This document shows positions 52,201 through 63,919 of a stretch of 64,000 nucleotides of DNA, piece after piece; within the stretch, counting starts at the first letter, position 1; every line of letters begins with the position of its first letter. The notes beneath the pieces were generated by a model. The model was not told where the DNA came from. It ran no database searches and was given only the letters and a program-made list of their open reading frames with translations. The stretch is from Sphingomonas desiccabilis (lineage in GTDB: Bacteria > Pseudomonadota > Alphaproteobacteria > Sphingomonadales > Sphingomonadaceae). The translations under genes and the position numbers were made by a program. Location of the stretch: NCBI RefSeq assembly GCF_004135605.1, contig NZ_SDPT01000002.1:620001-684000 (forward strand). The letters are read 5' to 3'.

Positions 52201-52296
52201 GCGTTCCCCTCGCCCTCGTTCCCGGCTGCGTGTGACAGCGCGTGGTGACAAGGGCATGACAGCATGGGCCGCAAGGGGCGGTCAAGGGGGAGTTGC

Positions 52297-53160
52297 ATGA
52301 TCCGCACCAGTCGCTTCGCGCCAAGCCCCACCGGACGGCTGCACTTGGGCCACGCCTGGTCGGCGGTGCAGGCGCACGCGCTGGCGGGCGACGGCCGCTT
52401 CCTGCTCCGCATCGAGGACATCGACCAGGGGCGCAGCCGGCCCGAGCATGTCGAGGGGATCCTGGCGGACCTCGCCTGGCTCGGGCTCGAGCACGACGGG
52501 CCGGTGCTGTTCCAGTCGCAGCGGCTGCCGGTCTACGCGCAGGCGCTCGATCGGCTGAAGGCGCAGGGGCTGGTCTACCCCTGCTTCTGCACCCGCGCCG
52601 ACATCGCGCGCGAAGTGGCAGCAAGCGCGTCCGCCCCCCATGGCAGCGATGGACCGGTCTATCCCGGGACCTGCCGCCAACTCGCACCCGATGCCCGCGC
52701 CCGCCGCATGGCCGCGGAGCCGCACGCGTGGCGCATCGACATGGCGCGCGCGGTGGCGGTCGCCGGCCCGCTTGACTGGCGCGATGCCCATGCGGGCGTG
52801 GTGCGCGCCGATCCGGAAGCGCAGGGCGACGTCGTGCTTGCCCGCAAGGACGCGGGCGTCAGCTATCACCTGGCCGTGACGGTGGACGACGCCGCGCAGG
52901 AGGTGACCGACGTGGTGCGCGGCCGCGACCTGTTTGCGGCGACCCATGTCCATCGCCTGCTTCAGGCGCTGCTCGGCCTGCCCACGCCCGCCTACCACCA
53001 CCACCCGCTGCTGGTGGGCAGCGACGGGGAGCGGCTTGCCAAGCGAAACGGTGCGCCGACCCTGGAAGCCATGCGGCTGGCGGGCGTCGACGGGCGGGCA
53101 CTCGCAGGCGAGTTGCGCGCCGGCCGCCTGCCGCTTGGCTTCGCGCTGGCAAGCGCCTAG
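52297..53160 (+). CDS. gluQ: Glutamyl-Q tRNA(Asp) synthetase
   Basis: 287 residues; truncated GluRS paralogue lacking the anticodon-binding domain, which glutamylates queuosine in tRNA-Asp. Signatures: RFAPSPTGRLHLGHAWSA (HIGH-type), LLRIEDIDQGRSRPE, zinc ligands in YPCFCTRA and YPGTC, and a KMSKS-like LAKRNGA. ATG 52297 has GGGGGAG upstream. A queuosine-related transporter appears to begin at 63920, but not in the same operon. 9 bases separate it from the HIG1 gene. Confidence 0.92.
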   Translation: MIRTSRFAPSPTGRLHLGHAWSAVQAHALAGDGRFLLRIEDIDQGRSRPEHVEGILADLAWLGLEHDGPVLFQSQRLPVYAQALDRLKAQGLVYPCFCTRADIAREVAASASAPHGSDGPVYPGTCRQLAPDARARRMAAEPHAWRIDMARAVAVAGPLDWRDAHAGVVRADPEAQGDVVLARKDAGVSYHLAVTVDDAAQEVTDVVRGRDLFAATHVHRLLQALLGLPTPAYHHHPLLVGSDGERLAKRNGAPTLEAMRLAGVDGRALAGELRAGRLPLGFALASA

Positions 53161-53169
53161 GCTCCTCTC

Positions 53170-53397
53170 ATGAACACGTTTCTCGTCCTGCTCCTGGTCG
53201 CGGCGATGATCGCGACGGTGGTTGCGCTGGTCCGTGGCGTCGTCACGTTCCTGAAGACCTCCGGCGAGGAGGCGCGCGGGCAGGGGCCGAGCGCCGCGAG
53301 CGTGAAATCGAACAAGATGATGCAGGCGCGCATCCTGTTCCAGGCGATCGCCATCCTGATCGTGGTGCTGATCCTCTTCGCGGCCGGGCGCACCTAA
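53170..53397 (+). CDS. HIG1-domain small membrane protein
   Basis: 75 residues with two spans (LVLLLVAAMIATVVALVRGV and ILFQAIAILIVVLILFAA) separated by a polar loop with SNKMMQARILFQ, the core of the HIG1/twin-transmembrane family linked to respiratory complexes. The stop overlaps the next start (TAATG), so it is translated together with the adenosyltransferase. Confidence 0.85.
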   Translation: MNTFLVLLLVAAMIATVVALVRGVVTFLKTSGEEARGQGPSAASVKSNKMMQARILFQAIAILIVVLILFAAGRT

Positions 53398-53966
53398 TGG
53401 TCAAGCTCAACAAGATCTATACGCGCACCGGCGACGACGGCACGAGCGGCCTGGCGGATGGCTCGCGGGTTGCGAAATCCTCGTTGCGCATGACGGCGAT
53501 CGGTGACGTGGACGAGGCGAACAGCGCCATCGGCGTCGCACGCACGGCGCTGGGGCAGGGGGTTGTGGAGGAGGCGCTGGCGCGTATCCAGAACGACCTG
53601 TTCGACCTGGGCGCCGACGTCGCGACTCCGCTGGCGGAAGGGGAAGCGGCCGGCGCGGCGCTCCGCATCGTCGCCTCCCAGGTCACCCGGCTCGAGCAGG
53701 AGATCGATCGCCTGAACGACGCGCTGGGTCCGCTCACCAGCTTCGTACTGCCGGCAGGGGACGCGGCCGCGTCCGCCCTCCACCTCGCGCGCGCCATCGC
53801 CCGTCGGGCCGAGCGCAGCGCGGTTGCCGCTACCCAGGATGCGGCGCTCAATCCGCTGGCGCTCGCCTATCTCAATCGTCTCTCCGATTATCTGTTCGTC
53901 GCCGCCCGCTGGGTGAACCAAGCCGGGGCCGGAGACGTTCTCTGGGTTCCAGGGGCACAACGGTAG
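53397..53966 (+). CDS. Cob(I)alamin adenosyltransferase, PduO type
   Basis: 189 residues. Transfers the adenosyl group of ATP to cob(I)alamin, producing coenzyme B12. N-terminal ATP site KIYTRTGDDGTSGLADGSRV, then IGDVDEANSAIGVAR, LFDLGADVATP, and the C-terminal RAIARRAERSAV and YLNRLSDYLFVAARWVN blocks all match. Full length for the family. Overlaps the HIG1 gene by one base; 15 bases before egtB. Confidence 0.93.
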   Translation: MVKLNKIYTRTGDDGTSGLADGSRVAKSSLRMTAIGDVDEANSAIGVARTALGQGVVEEALARIQNDLFDLGADVATPLAEGEAAGAALRIVASQVTRLEQEIDRLNDALGPLTSFVLPAGDAAASALHLARAIARRAERSAVAATQDAALNPLALAYLNRLSDYLFVAARWVNQAGAGDVLWVPGAQR

Positions 53967-53981
53967 GCGAAGCGGCGGGCG

Positions 53982-55241
53982 ATGCAGGACATTCAGTACG
54001 AGCCTGCGCATCCGCCGCTCCAGCATCGCTTCGCCGAGGTGCGCGACTTGAGCGAGGCTCTGGTCGCGCCGCTTTCCGACGCGGATGCAAGCGTCCAGTC
54101 GATGCCCGACGCCTCACCCGCCAAGTGGCATCTGGCGCACACCAGCTGGTTCTTCGAAACCTTCGTGCTGCGGGACCATGTGCCGGGCTATACGCTGCAC
54201 GACCCGCGCTTCCCCTTCCTGTTCAACAGCTATTACGAGGCGGAGGGAAAGCGGCACGCCCGCGCCCGGCGCGGGATGGTGACGCGCCCGACGCTCGCGG
54301 AGGTGCTCGCCTATCGCCGCGCGGTGACTGAGGCCGTGCTGGCGAACTGGACGCGCCTGCCACCGCATGCCCTGGAACTGGTCGAGCTCGGCTGCCACCA
54401 CGAACAGCAGCACCAGGAGCTGCTGCTCACCGACGTCCTGCACCTGTTCTCCGAAAATCCGATCGAGCCCGCGCTGTGGCCGGCGCCGCGCAAGCAGCCG
54501 GTCGCGGTCCCGCCGCCGATCGGCTGGATCGAGCATGGCGGCGGCATCGTCGAGGTAGGGCATGACGGCGAGGGTTTCGCCTTTGATTGCGAGGGGCCGC
54601 GCCACCGGGCGCTGCTGCACCCCCATGCGATCGCGGATCGTACCATCACCAATGGCGAATGGGCGGCCTTCATCGCCGATGGCGGCTATCGCGAGCCGCG
54701 TCACTGGCTGTCGGACGGCTGGGCCTGGGTGCAGCGCGAGGGGATCACCGCGCCGCTCTACTGGGCGGAAGGCGAGGGCGGCGGCTGGACGCGCTTCGGC
54801 CTGGATGGGCGGCGCCCGGTCGATCCTGCCGCCCCGGTCACGCATGTCAGCTTCTATGAAGCGGATGCCTTTGCCAGCTGGGCGGGTGCACGCCTCCCGA
54901 CCGAGCAGGAGTGGGAAGCGGCAGCCGCCGGCGAGCGTGCCGACGGCGGCAACCAGCTGGACGCGGCCGGGCCGGTCGAGCCGCGCCCTGCCGTGGCCGC
55001 TCCCGCCTTCTTCGGCGATGTCTGGGAATGGACCGGCAGCGCCTATCGTCCCTATCCGGGGTTCCGCGCGGCCGAGGGAGCCGTCGGCGAGTACAACGGC
55101 AAGTTCATGAGCGGCCAGTTCGTGCTGCGCGGTGGCTCCTGTGCGACCCCGCGCGGGCACCTGCGCGCCAGCTATCGCAACTTCTTCTACCCGCACCAGA
55201 GGTGGCAGTTCACCGGCGTGCGGCTCGCCAAGGACCTTTGA
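53982..55241 (+). CDS. egtB: Ergothioneine biosynthesis protein EgtB
   Basis: 419 residues. Iron-dependent sulfoxide synthase joining a thiol to trimethylhistidine. The DinB-like domain carries the iron ligands: a His in KWHLAHTSWFFETF (about 50-53) and HHEQQH (140-144). The C-terminal formylglycine-generating-enzyme-like domain has THVSFYEADAFASWAGARLP and a Trp-rich end FFYPHQRWQFTGVRL. All motifs are intact. The next gene, 8 bases downstream, is egtD, so both dedicated steps are paired; egtA/C/E are not nearby, which fits bacteria that use cysteine directly or a lyase elsewhere. Confidence 0.93.
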   Translation: MQDIQYEPAHPPLQHRFAEVRDLSEALVAPLSDADASVQSMPDASPAKWHLAHTSWFFETFVLRDHVPGYTLHDPRFPFLFNSYYEAEGKRHARARRGMVTRPTLAEVLAYRRAVTEAVLANWTRLPPHALELVELGCHHEQQHQELLLTDVLHLFSENPIEPALWPAPRKQPVAVPPPIGWIEHGGGIVEVGHDGEGFAFDCEGPRHRALLHPHAIADRTITNGEWAAFIADGGYREPRHWLSDGWAWVQREGITAPLYWAEGEGGGWTRFGLDGRRPVDPAAPVTHVSFYEADAFASWAGARLPTEQEWEAAAAGERADGGNQLDAAGPVEPRPAVAAPAFFGDVWEWTGSAYRPYPGFRAAEGAVGEYNGKFMSGQFVLRGGSCATPRGHLRASYRNFFYPHQRWQFTGVRLAKDL

Positions 55242-55249
55242 TTCCCCGG

Positions 55250-56221
55250 ATGTCAGAACACCAAGCTGCCGCGCCCGCCGCCGCCGACCCGCGCTTCCGC
55301 GCCGACGTGCTTGCGGGCCTTGCCATGCGCCCGCGCGCGATCCCGGCGCGCTGGTTCTACGACCGCCGCGGATCGGAGCTGTTCGAGGAAATCACCCGGC
55401 TGCCGGAATATTACCCGACCCGGACCGAGACGGCGTTGCTCCACCGGGCGGTGCCGGAGGTGGCGCGCCTGTGCGGGCCGGGCCGCGCGGTGGTGGAGTT
55501 CGGATCGGGCTCCTCTGCCAAGACGCCGATCCTGCTCGGCGGCATCGCACCCGCGGCCTATGTCCCGATCGACATCTCCGGCGACTTCCTCCGCGACTCC
55601 GCCGCCGAGCTGCAGCAGGCATTCCCGACCTTGCCGGTCCTGCCGCTGGAGGCGGACTTCCTGCGTCCCGTGACGCTGCCCGGTGCTGTCGACGGCCAGC
55701 CCAAGCTCGGCTTCTTTCCCGGCTCGACGATCGGCAACATGGAGCCCCTGGCCGCGGTCGACCTGCTGCGGGCGATGCGCGGATCGCTCGGGGAGGGCGC
55801 GCAGCTGCTGATCGGGATCGACCGGGTGAAGCCGGAGACGGTGCTGGTTCCCGCCTATGACGACGCGCAGGGCGTCACCGCCGCCTTCAACTGCAACCTG
55901 CTCGAACGGATCAATCGGGAGCTGGAGGGGACGATCCCGGTCGCGCACTTCGTCCACCGCGCGGTCTGGAACGATGCCGCCTCCCGCATCGAGATGCATC
56001 TGGAAGCGCGGCGGGACCTGCGCTTCACCGTGGCGGGCCAGTCGTTCGAGATCGGCGCGGGCGAGACGATCCACACCGAGAACAGCCACAAATACGGGGA
56101 GCGCGGTGCCCGCGTGCTGCTGCGCGCCGGGGGCTGGACCCCGATCGGCGAATGGTCTGACGATCAGGGCTGGTTCGCCCTGATCCTGGCGGAGGCGCAG
56201 CCCTTCGCGACCGCGCCCTAG
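55250..56221 (+). CDS. egtD: L-histidine N(alpha)-methyltransferase EgtD
   Basis: 323 residues. Makes hercynine from histidine using three S-adenosylmethionine molecules. Family blocks: RWFYDRRGSELFEEITRLPEY, YYPTRTETALL, the SAM loop EFGSGSSAKTPILL, YVPIDISGDFL, FFPGSTIGNMEP, LLIGIDRVKP and IHTENSHKYG. ATG 55250 lies 8 bases after the egtB stop. Convergent with the DUF1176 gene, with only 4 bases between stops and no terminator seen. Confidence 0.94.
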   Translation: MSEHQAAAPAAADPRFRADVLAGLAMRPRAIPARWFYDRRGSELFEEITRLPEYYPTRTETALLHRAVPEVARLCGPGRAVVEFGSGSSAKTPILLGGIAPAAYVPIDISGDFLRDSAAELQQAFPTLPVLPLEADFLRPVTLPGAVDGQPKLGFFPGSTIGNMEPLAAVDLLRAMRGSLGEGAQLLIGIDRVKPETVLVPAYDDAQGVTAAFNCNLLERINRELEGTIPVAHFVHRAVWNDAASRIEMHLEARRDLRFTVAGQSFEIGAGETIHTENSHKYGERGARVLLRAGGWTPIGEWSDDQGWFALILAEAQPFATAP

Positions 56222-56225
56222 CGCC

Positions 56226-57326
56226 TCAGCGTACGACGCGGGCGCGCCACGTCGGCAGGTACACCTTGCTGCCGCGGCATTCCGGCATCTCCTCCTGGCG
56301 GGAAAGGCGGAAGCGGGAACCGTCCCAGACGAACTCCTGGCGGATGCCGCAGTCGCCGAGCCCCCGGCCGCGCGCGAAGCTGGTGAGCACCTCGTTCTCA
56401 AAGCTGCCGTCCACGACGTTCTGGATCGGCGAACCGTCTTCGGACATGCCCGAGGGCGCGTCAAACTGCGCCGGCGTGTGCTTGCCGTCGCGCACGGTGA
56501 ACACCGCCATCATCAGATTATAGGCGCCAGACGAGCAGGGGAGCAGGACCAGGGTGCGATCCCCGAGGGGCTTCGTCTGCGGTCGGCCCAGGTCGCGATC
56601 GGTTTCGCAGCCCGCCTCGCGCTTCATTGCGGCGACGCGCGCGGGATCGAGCAGCGCGGCTTCCCCTCGCGCCTGCGCGGCGCGGATCACCGGCAGCGCC
56701 GGGGCCGGCGCCGCGTCCGCCTTGTTCCCGCGCGCCACCAGCGCTCCGCTGGTGCCGGCGCGTCCTTGCCGTTCGTCGATCCAGCGGAGGGCTGCGGCGG
56801 CGCCCGACAGGCTGGCCGCGCCGATCGTCTCGCCACCACTGCCGGTCACCGTGAGCCGTCGACCGTTGCCGAGCGCGGAAGCGATCCGCTCCGCGTCGCT
56901 ACCTTCGAACTGCACCGCGCCATTGGCCGCCGTGCCGCCCTTGGCGAGCTGCGTGCCGTCCACGGAGATGGTGAGCGGCGGCAGGCGCTCTTCCTGTCCG
57001 ATGAACTGCAGGGTGGGCACCGCTCCCGGTCCCGCGGCGCGGTCGAGCGTGAGCATCAGCGCCGGCTGGATTTCATCGTCCGGCGCCAACGCCACTGCCC
57101 GGCACGCTAGACCATTGTCGCAGCCGGCAACCCAGTCCCGGAACGTCCTGGTCTCGCCAGGTTTCGGAGGCATGTGGCTGTCCGCATCCGCCTGCTGCGG
57201 CACCTGGGCGAGCGGCTGGGGAGCAGCGGCGGTCTGGCCGGGCTGCGGCGCGGAGGGCGAGGTGTCGTTGCCGCAGCCGGCAAGGGGCAGGAGGAGAAGG
57301 CAGGCGAGCAGGGGAAGGCGGTGCAT
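56226..57326 (-). CDS. DUF1176 lipoprotein
   Basis: 366 residues. Lipoprotein signal with lipobox LAGC (Cys18), Ser/Pro/Gln-rich linker, then the DUF1176 body: [48 protein letters not shown], and an end with [18 protein letters not shown]. Four or more Cys are placed as in the family and probably form disulfides. Envelope-located, function unknown. Confidence 0.88.
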   Translation of the reverse strand: MHRLPLLACLLLLPLAGCGNDTSPSAPQPGQTAAAPQPLAQVPQQADADSHMPPKPGETRTFRDWVAGCDNGLACRAVALAPDDEIQPALMLTLDRAAGPGAVPTLQFIGQEERLPPLTISVDGTQLAKGGTAANGAVQFEGSDAERIASALGNGRRLTVTGSGGETIGAASLSGAAAALRWIDERQGRAGTSGALVARGNKADAAPAPALPVIRAAQARGEAALLDPARVAAMKREAGCETDRDLGRPQTKPLGDRTLVLLPCSSGAYNLMMAVFTVRDGKHTPAQFDAPSGMSEDGSPIQNVVDGSFENEVLTSFARGRGLGDCGIRQEFVWDGSRFRLSRQEEMPECRGSKVYLPTWRARVVR

Positions 57327-57394
57327 GGGCCGACACTATCGCGCTGTGCCGGCCGTCGAAACCCGCTATTGCCGCACCAAAGACAGGAGGATGG

Positions 57395-58267
57395 ATGATG
57401 CAGGCAGTCGGAGTGATCGGCGCGGGGCAGATGGGAGCAGGGATCGCCCAGGTGGCGGCGCAGGCCGGCTATCGCGTGCTGCTGTCGGACGTGTCGGTCG
57501 AGCGTGCCGAAGCGGGCAGGACGGGGATCGCCAAGCAGCTTGCCCGCGCCCTCGAGAAGGAAAAGATCACCGCGCACGACCGGGATGCGGCGCTCGGGCG
57601 CATCGAAGCGGTGGGCGACCTCGCCGCCATGGCCGGGTGCGACCTGGTCATCGAGGCCGCGACGGAGCGCGAGGAGATCAAGCGCGCGATCTTTGCCGAC
57701 GTGGGCACGGTGCTGGGCACCGATGCGATCCTGGCGAGCAACACCTCGTCGATCCCGATCACCCGGCTGGCGCAGGCATCGCCCGATCCCGCCCGCTTCA
57801 TGGGCGTGCACTTCTTCAATCCCGTGCCGGTGATGGGGCTGATCGAACTGATCCGCGGGCTCGCGACCTCCGACGAGACGGTGTCGCGCGTGGAGGCGTT
57901 CGGCCAGTCGCTCGGCAAGCGCATCGTCCACGCCAACGACGCGCCCGGCTTCATCGTCAATCGCGTGCTGATGCCGATGCTGAACGAGGCCTGCTTTGCG
58001 CTGGGCGAGGGCGTGGCGACGATCGCGGACATCGACGCCGCGTGCCAGCTGGGGCTCAACCATCCGATGGGGCCGTTCACGCTGGCCGACTTCATCGGCC
58101 TCGATACCTGCCTGGAGATCACGCGCGTCCTGTTCGAGGGGACGGGGGACCCCAAGTTCCGGCCGGCGCCGCTCCTGGTGAAGTACGTCGAAGCCGGCTG
58201 GTACGGACGCAAGACCAAGCGCGGCTTCTATGACTACACGGGCGCGGAGCCGGTGCCGACGCGATAG
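57395..58267 (+). CDS. 3-hydroxybutyryl-CoA dehydrogenase
   Basis: 290 residues. NAD-binding [21 protein letters not shown], the active-site region [20 protein letters not shown], and C-terminal [20 protein letters not shown] with [18 protein letters not shown]. Oxidises 3-hydroxyacyl-CoA to 3-ketoacyl-CoA in short-chain fatty acid or polyhydroxyalkanoate metabolism. AGGAGG precedes; ATG 57395 or 57398 (better spacing) are both possible. Stands alone. Confidence 0.92.
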   Translation: MMQAVGVIGAGQMGAGIAQVAAQAGYRVLLSDVSVERAEAGRTGIAKQLARALEKEKITAHDRDAALGRIEAVGDLAAMAGCDLVIEAATEREEIKRAIFADVGTVLGTDAILASNTSSIPITRLAQASPDPARFMGVHFFNPVPVMGLIELIRGLATSDETVSRVEAFGQSLGKRIVHANDAPGFIVNRVLMPMLNEACFALGEGVATIADIDAACQLGLNHPMGPFTLADFIGLDTCLEITRVLFEGTGDPKFRPAPLLVKYVEAGWYGRKTKRGFYDYTGAEPVPTR

Positions 58268-58373
58268 CGCTTTCGGCTCGGCGCAGGAGCGGCCCGGCCG
58301 ACGCCCGGTTGCCCCGGTGAGCGCCGGAGCCCGGCGGAAGGGGGCCCGACTCCCTGCCGACGGGTCGCGTTGT

Positions 58374-58391
58374 CCCCGGCCTCCGCCGGGG
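58374..58391. repeat. Single REP-like hairpin
   Basis: CCCCGGC-CTCC-GCCGGGG, a perfect 7-bp stem with a four-base loop, in the 240-base gap between the dehydrogenase and otsB. It matches the hairpin near 43378, with a CTCC rather than CTTC loop. No T-run. Confidence 0.65.
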
Positions 58392-58507
58392 TGCGGCTGC
58401 CATGATGGGGCGGGTGGCCGGGCGCACCCGCGGGCGTTAAGGGTCGTTTCCTGTACGAAATGACTGCTTGCGCGAAACAACTGCGCGGCTGTCGGGTTAG
58501 GAGTGGC

Positions 58508-59263
58508 ATGCAACCACCATCGGCGTTCGCGGCTCTGGAGGAGCCACCCTTTTCCCTGCTTCGTGATGCAAGCCTGTTCCTGGACTTCGACGGAACCCTC
58601 GTCGACCTGGCCGAACGACCGGACGGGGTCGAGGTGGACGACGCGCTGCACGCGCTGCTTCCGCGGCTGGCAGAGCGGCTCGACGGGCGGGTAGCCATCG
58701 TCAGCGGGCGATCGGTCGCACAGATCGACGACTTCCTCGGCGGCTCGCTCGGGCAGATCGCGGTCGTTGGCAGCCATGGCGCGGAGATCCGCCGCGCCGG
58801 CGGCGCGATCGTGCGGCCCGAACGGCCCCCGGTTCTGGAAACTGCCGAGGCGGCGTTCACGGAGCGGCTGGGGGATCGCCCCGGCGTGGTCATCGAGGTG
58901 AAGTCGCTGGGCGTCGCCATCCACTACCGCATGGCGCCGGAAGTGGAGCCGGAGGCCAAGGCCCTGGTGGAGGCGTTCGCGCGACACGACGGCCTGGAAG
59001 TGCAGCACGGCAAGATGATGGCCGAATTGCGCATGGCCGGCCATGACAAGGGCACGGCGATCGCCGCGCTGCTGGAGGATGCGCCGTTCCTCGGCCATGC
59101 GCCGATCTTCGTCGGCGACGATCTGACCGACGAGCCCGGATTCGTGTTGTGCGCCCGTCATGGCGGTGCCGGCATCCTGATCGGCAGCCCGCGCGATACC
59201 GCGGCCCGGTTCCGGCTCGAGGACGTGTGGCGCCTGCGTCGCTGGCTGGAGGCGGCGGCTTGA
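58508..59263 (+). CDS. otsB: Trehalose-6-phosphate phosphatase OtsB
   Basis: 251 residues, HAD phosphatase. DxD motif in LFLDFDGTLVDLAERP, motif II in VAIVSGRS, and the acidic motif IV in IFVGDDLTDEPGF. Removes phosphate from trehalose-6-phosphate, the last step of the OtsAB route. ATG 58508 has GGAG upstream; the open frame begins earlier but without support. First gene of a three-gene operon with TTGA/ATGA overlaps. Confidence 0.94.
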   Translation: MQPPSAFAALEEPPFSLLRDASLFLDFDGTLVDLAERPDGVEVDDALHALLPRLAERLDGRVAIVSGRSVAQIDDFLGGSLGQIAVVGSHGAEIRRAGGAIVRPERPPVLETAEAAFTERLGDRPGVVIEVKSLGVAIHYRMAPEVEPEAKALVEAFARHDGLEVQHGKMMAELRMAGHDKGTAIAALLEDAPFLGHAPIFVGDDLTDEPGFVLCARHGGAGILIGSPRDTAARFRLEDVWRLRRWLEAAA

Positions 59264-61055
59264 CTGCGACGCTCGACCTCTGGCCCATCGGGAACTGCCA
59301 GGTATCCGCGCTTGTCGATCGTGCCGGCCGCTTCGTGTGGGGCTGCGTGCCGCGCGTCGATGGCGAACCGACCTTCTGCTCCCTGCTCGACGACCGGCCC
59401 AAGGGCGGCGAGGAGGGGTCGCGCGGCTTCTGGGACATCGACCTCGACGGCTGCGTCGAGACCCGCCAGTCCTACGTGCGCAACACTCCGGTGCTGACGA
59501 CCCGGCATAGCGACGCCGATGGCAACGCCATCGAGGTGATCGACTTCGCCCCGCGGTTTCGCCGCAACGGGCGCATGTACCGGCCCGTGGCCTTCTGCCG
59601 GATCGTGCGGCCGGCCGCGGGGTCGCCCCGGGTGCGCGTGCGGCTGCGCCCGGCGCGGGACTGGGGCGCGCACTCGCCCGAGCGGACGCGCGGCACCAAC
59701 CATATCCGCTACCTGCTGGGCGACATGACGCTGCGGCTGTCGACCAACGCGCCGGTCGGCTGGATCGAGGACGAGCGCCTGTTCCGGGTGGAGCGCCCGC
59801 TCTATTTCTTCCTCGGGCCGGACGAGAGCTTCTCGATGGACATCCCGCCCGCCGTCGAGGCGATGCTCGACGAGACGGTGGGGGAGTGGCGGCACTGGGT
59901 GCGGGATCTTGCCACCCCCGCGGAGTGGCAGGACGCCGTGATCCGCGCGGCGATCACGCTCAAGCTGTGCCAGCATGAGGAGACCGGCGCCATCGTCGCG
60001 GCGCTGACCACCTCGATCCCCGAACATGCGGGATCGCAGCGCAACTGGGACTATCGCTTCTGCTGGATCCGCGACGCCTATTACACGGTGCAGGCGCTCA
60101 ACCGGCTGGGCGCGCTCGACGTGCTGGAGGGGTATCTCGAATATCTCCGCAACATCGTCGACAACGCCAAGGGCGGCCACATCCAGCCGCTCTATGGCGT
60201 GGGCGGGGAGGCGCAGCTTCCGGAGCGGATCGCAGAGGCGCTGACGGGCTATCGCGGCATGGGGCCCGTCCGCGTCGGAAACCAGGCATATGAGCAGGTC
60301 CAGCACGACGCCTACGGCCAGATCGTGCTGTCGAACGCCCAGGCCTTCTTCGACCAGCGGCTGTTCCGCATCGCGGGCGAGCGCGACTTCGAAGCGCTGG
60401 AACCGGTGGGGGAGCGGGCGTGGGAGTCGTTCGACCAGGCGGACGCCGGCCTTTGGGAACTGCGCACGCGCAGCCATGTGCATACCTATTCGGCGGCGAT
60501 GTGCTGGGCGGCATGCGACCGCCTGGCGAGCGTCGCCAACCATCTGGGGCTCGAGGAGCGTGCATCCTTCTGGCGCGCGCGGGCCGACACGATGCGGAAG
60601 CGCATCGAGAAGGCGGCGTGGCGGCCGGAGACGAACCGCATGTCGGCGACCTTCAGCGGCGACGACCTCGACGCCAGCCTGATCCAGCTGCTCGACCTGC
60701 GTTTCGTCGCGCCCGACGACCCGCGCTTCCGCGGCACGCTGGAGGCGGTGGAGGCGGGGCTTCGGCGCGGGTCGCACATGCTGCGCTATGCGACCGAAGA
60801 CGATTTCGGCCTGCCGCATACGGCCTTCAACGTCTGCACCTTCTGGCTGATCGAAGCGTTGCACGCGACCGGACGGGTAGAGGACGCGCGCGTCCTGCTG
60901 GAGGAGATGATCGAGCGGCGTACGCGCGCAGGACTTCTTTCGGAGGATATCGATCCCGCCACCGGCGAGCTCTGGGGCAACTATCCCCAGACCTACTCGC
61001 TGGTCGGGCTGATCAATTCGGCGATGCTGCTCAGCAAGCCGTGGACGGAGGTACG

Positions 61056-61059
<4 letters not shown>
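59260..61059 (+). CDS. GH15 glycoside hydrolase (glucoamylase/trehalase-like)
   Basis: 599 residues from a TTG at 59260 overlapping the otsB stop (TTGA), with GGAGG 7 bases upstream. The N-terminal beta-sandwich is followed by an (alpha/alpha)6 barrel: GSQRNWDYRFCWIRDAYYTV, EQVQHDAYGQIVLSNAQAFF, LWELRTRSHVHTYSAAMCW and LLSEDIDPATGELWGNYPQT, all GH15 signatures, with likely catalytic glutamates in the ELR and SED blocks. No signal peptide, so cytosolic. Sitting between otsB and otsA, it may hydrolyse trehalose or a related alpha-glucoside. Confidence 0.9.
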
Positions 61060-62450
<1,391 letters not shown>

Positions 62451-62463
62451 CCGCGGCAGCTGC

Positions 62464-62479
62464 GTCCTGGATTCAGGAC
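62464..62479. terminator. Hairpin between convergent otsA and nucleoside transporter genes
   Basis: GTCCTG-GATT-CAGGAC is a perfect 6-bp stem overlapping the transporter's last codons, flanked by CTGC/GCAG that extend the pairing. No T-run; modest evidence. Confidence 0.35.
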
Positions 62480-63735
62480 AGCAGCAGCCCGGCGAGCGCC
62501 GCCGACATCAGGTTTGCAAGGCTCCCGGCGACCAGCGCGCGCACGCCGAGCTTGGCGATCATCGGGCGCTGATTGGGGGCCAGGCTGCCGGTCGCGGCCA
62601 TCTGGATCGCGATGGAGCTGAAGTTCGCGAAGCCGCACAGCGCGAAGGTCACGATGGCGACGGTGCGGGGCGACAGCTGGTCGCGCAGGTTGCCGAGTTC
62701 GATGAACGAGACGAACTCGTTCAGCACGACCTTGCTGCCGAACAGCCCGCCGGCGATGCCTGCCTCGTGCCAGGGGATGTTGAGCAGGAACATCACCGGC
62801 TGGAACACCGTGCCGATGATCATCTGGAAGCTCAGCTCGGGATGGCCGAACCAGCCGCCGACCGCACCCAGAAGGCCGTTGGCGAGCGCCACCAGCGCGA
62901 CAAAGGCGAGCACCATCGCCCCGACGGCGACGGCGATCTTCACGCCGATCTGCGCGCCCGTCGCCGCCGCCATGATCAGGTTGGCGGCGCGTTCCTCTTC
63001 CAGGTGAACCTCCGCCTCGCGGATGGTCTCCTCCTCATCCGCCGCCGCTGTCGCATCCTTTGCCGCGACCGGGGCGTCCGGCATGATGATCTTGGCCATC
63101 AGCAGTCCGCCGGGTGCCGCCATGAAGGAGGCGGCGAGCAGGAAGGGCAGCGATTGCGGGCCGAGGAAGGCCGCATAGGCGGCAAGGATCGTGCCGGCGA
63201 CGCCCGCCATGCCGACCGACATCACCGCGAACAGCTGCGAGGGCGTGAGGCTGGCGAGATAGGGCCGGATCACCAGCGGAGCCTCGCTCTGGCCCACGAA
63301 GATGTTGGCCGCGGCGCACAGCGATTCGACCTTGGAGACGCCGGTTACCTTTTCGATGCCCCCGCCGACCCAGCGGACGACGAACTGCATCACCCCCAGA
63401 TGGTAGAGGATCGAGACCAGGGCCGCGAAGAAGATGATGACCGGCAGGGCCGAGATGGCAAAGCTGTGGCCGCCCATTTCCGGCCGCGCGAGCGGGCCGA
63501 ACACGAAGTCGGTGCCGGCCTGCGCATAGCCGAGCAGCGCGGAGACGCCCGCGGCGGCACCCTGGATCAGGCGCCGGCCGAACGGTACGTAGAGCACCAG
63601 CACCGCGATGCCGACCTGCAGCGCGAAGGCGGCGCCCACGACGCGCAGCCGGATGGCCCGGCGGTTCGTCGAGATTGCGAAGGCGATCGCAAGGATCACG
63701 ACGATACCGGCCACGCCGATAAGAAAACGGTTCAT
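62473..63735 (-). CDS. NupC/CNT family nucleoside transporter
   Basis: 420 residues. Concentrative nucleoside transporter of the inner membrane: three N-terminal helices (LIGVAGIVVILAIAFAI, VGAAFALQVGIAVLVLYVPF, LPVIIFFAALVSILYHLG), then the signatures AANIFVGQSEAPLVIRPYL, MSVGMAGVAGTILAAYAAFL and the C-terminal ALCGFANFSSIAIQMA. Nucleoside and proton or sodium uptake expected. A charged loop rich in Glu (about 225-250) breaks the hydrophobic core, as usual for the family. Confidence 0.93.
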   Translation of the reverse strand: MNRFLIGVAGIVVILAIAFAISTNRRAIRLRVVGAAFALQVGIAVLVLYVPFGRRLIQGAAAGVSALLGYAQAGTDFVFGPLARPEMGGHSFAISALPVIIFFAALVSILYHLGVMQFVVRWVGGGIEKVTGVSKVESLCAAANIFVGQSEAPLVIRPYLASLTPSQLFAVMSVGMAGVAGTILAAYAAFLGPQSLPFLLAASFMAAPGGLLMAKIIMPDAPVAAKDATAAADEEETIREAEVHLEEERAANLIMAAATGAQIGVKIAVAVGAMVLAFVALVALANGLLGAVGGWFGHPELSFQMIIGTVFQPVMFLLNIPWHEAGIAGGLFGSKVVLNEFVSFIELGNLRDQLSPRTVAIVTFALCGFANFSSIAIQMAATGSLAPNQRPMIAKLGVRALVAGSLANLMSAALAGLLLS

Positions 63736-63919
63736 TCCTGGTTCCGGCCCCGTGCCCGCTCGGCAGGCGTAGTGATGGTCACGTCGAGCTTCTGGCGCAG
63801 AAGCGCGGCGGCACTATGGCCAAGCGGCGCTCGCGGCAACAGTCCTTTCATCGCGGGACGTTGCATTTCAGGCGGTTGCGCGCATTGACCGACACGGGAA
63901 AGCGTCTAGCGTCGCGCGG

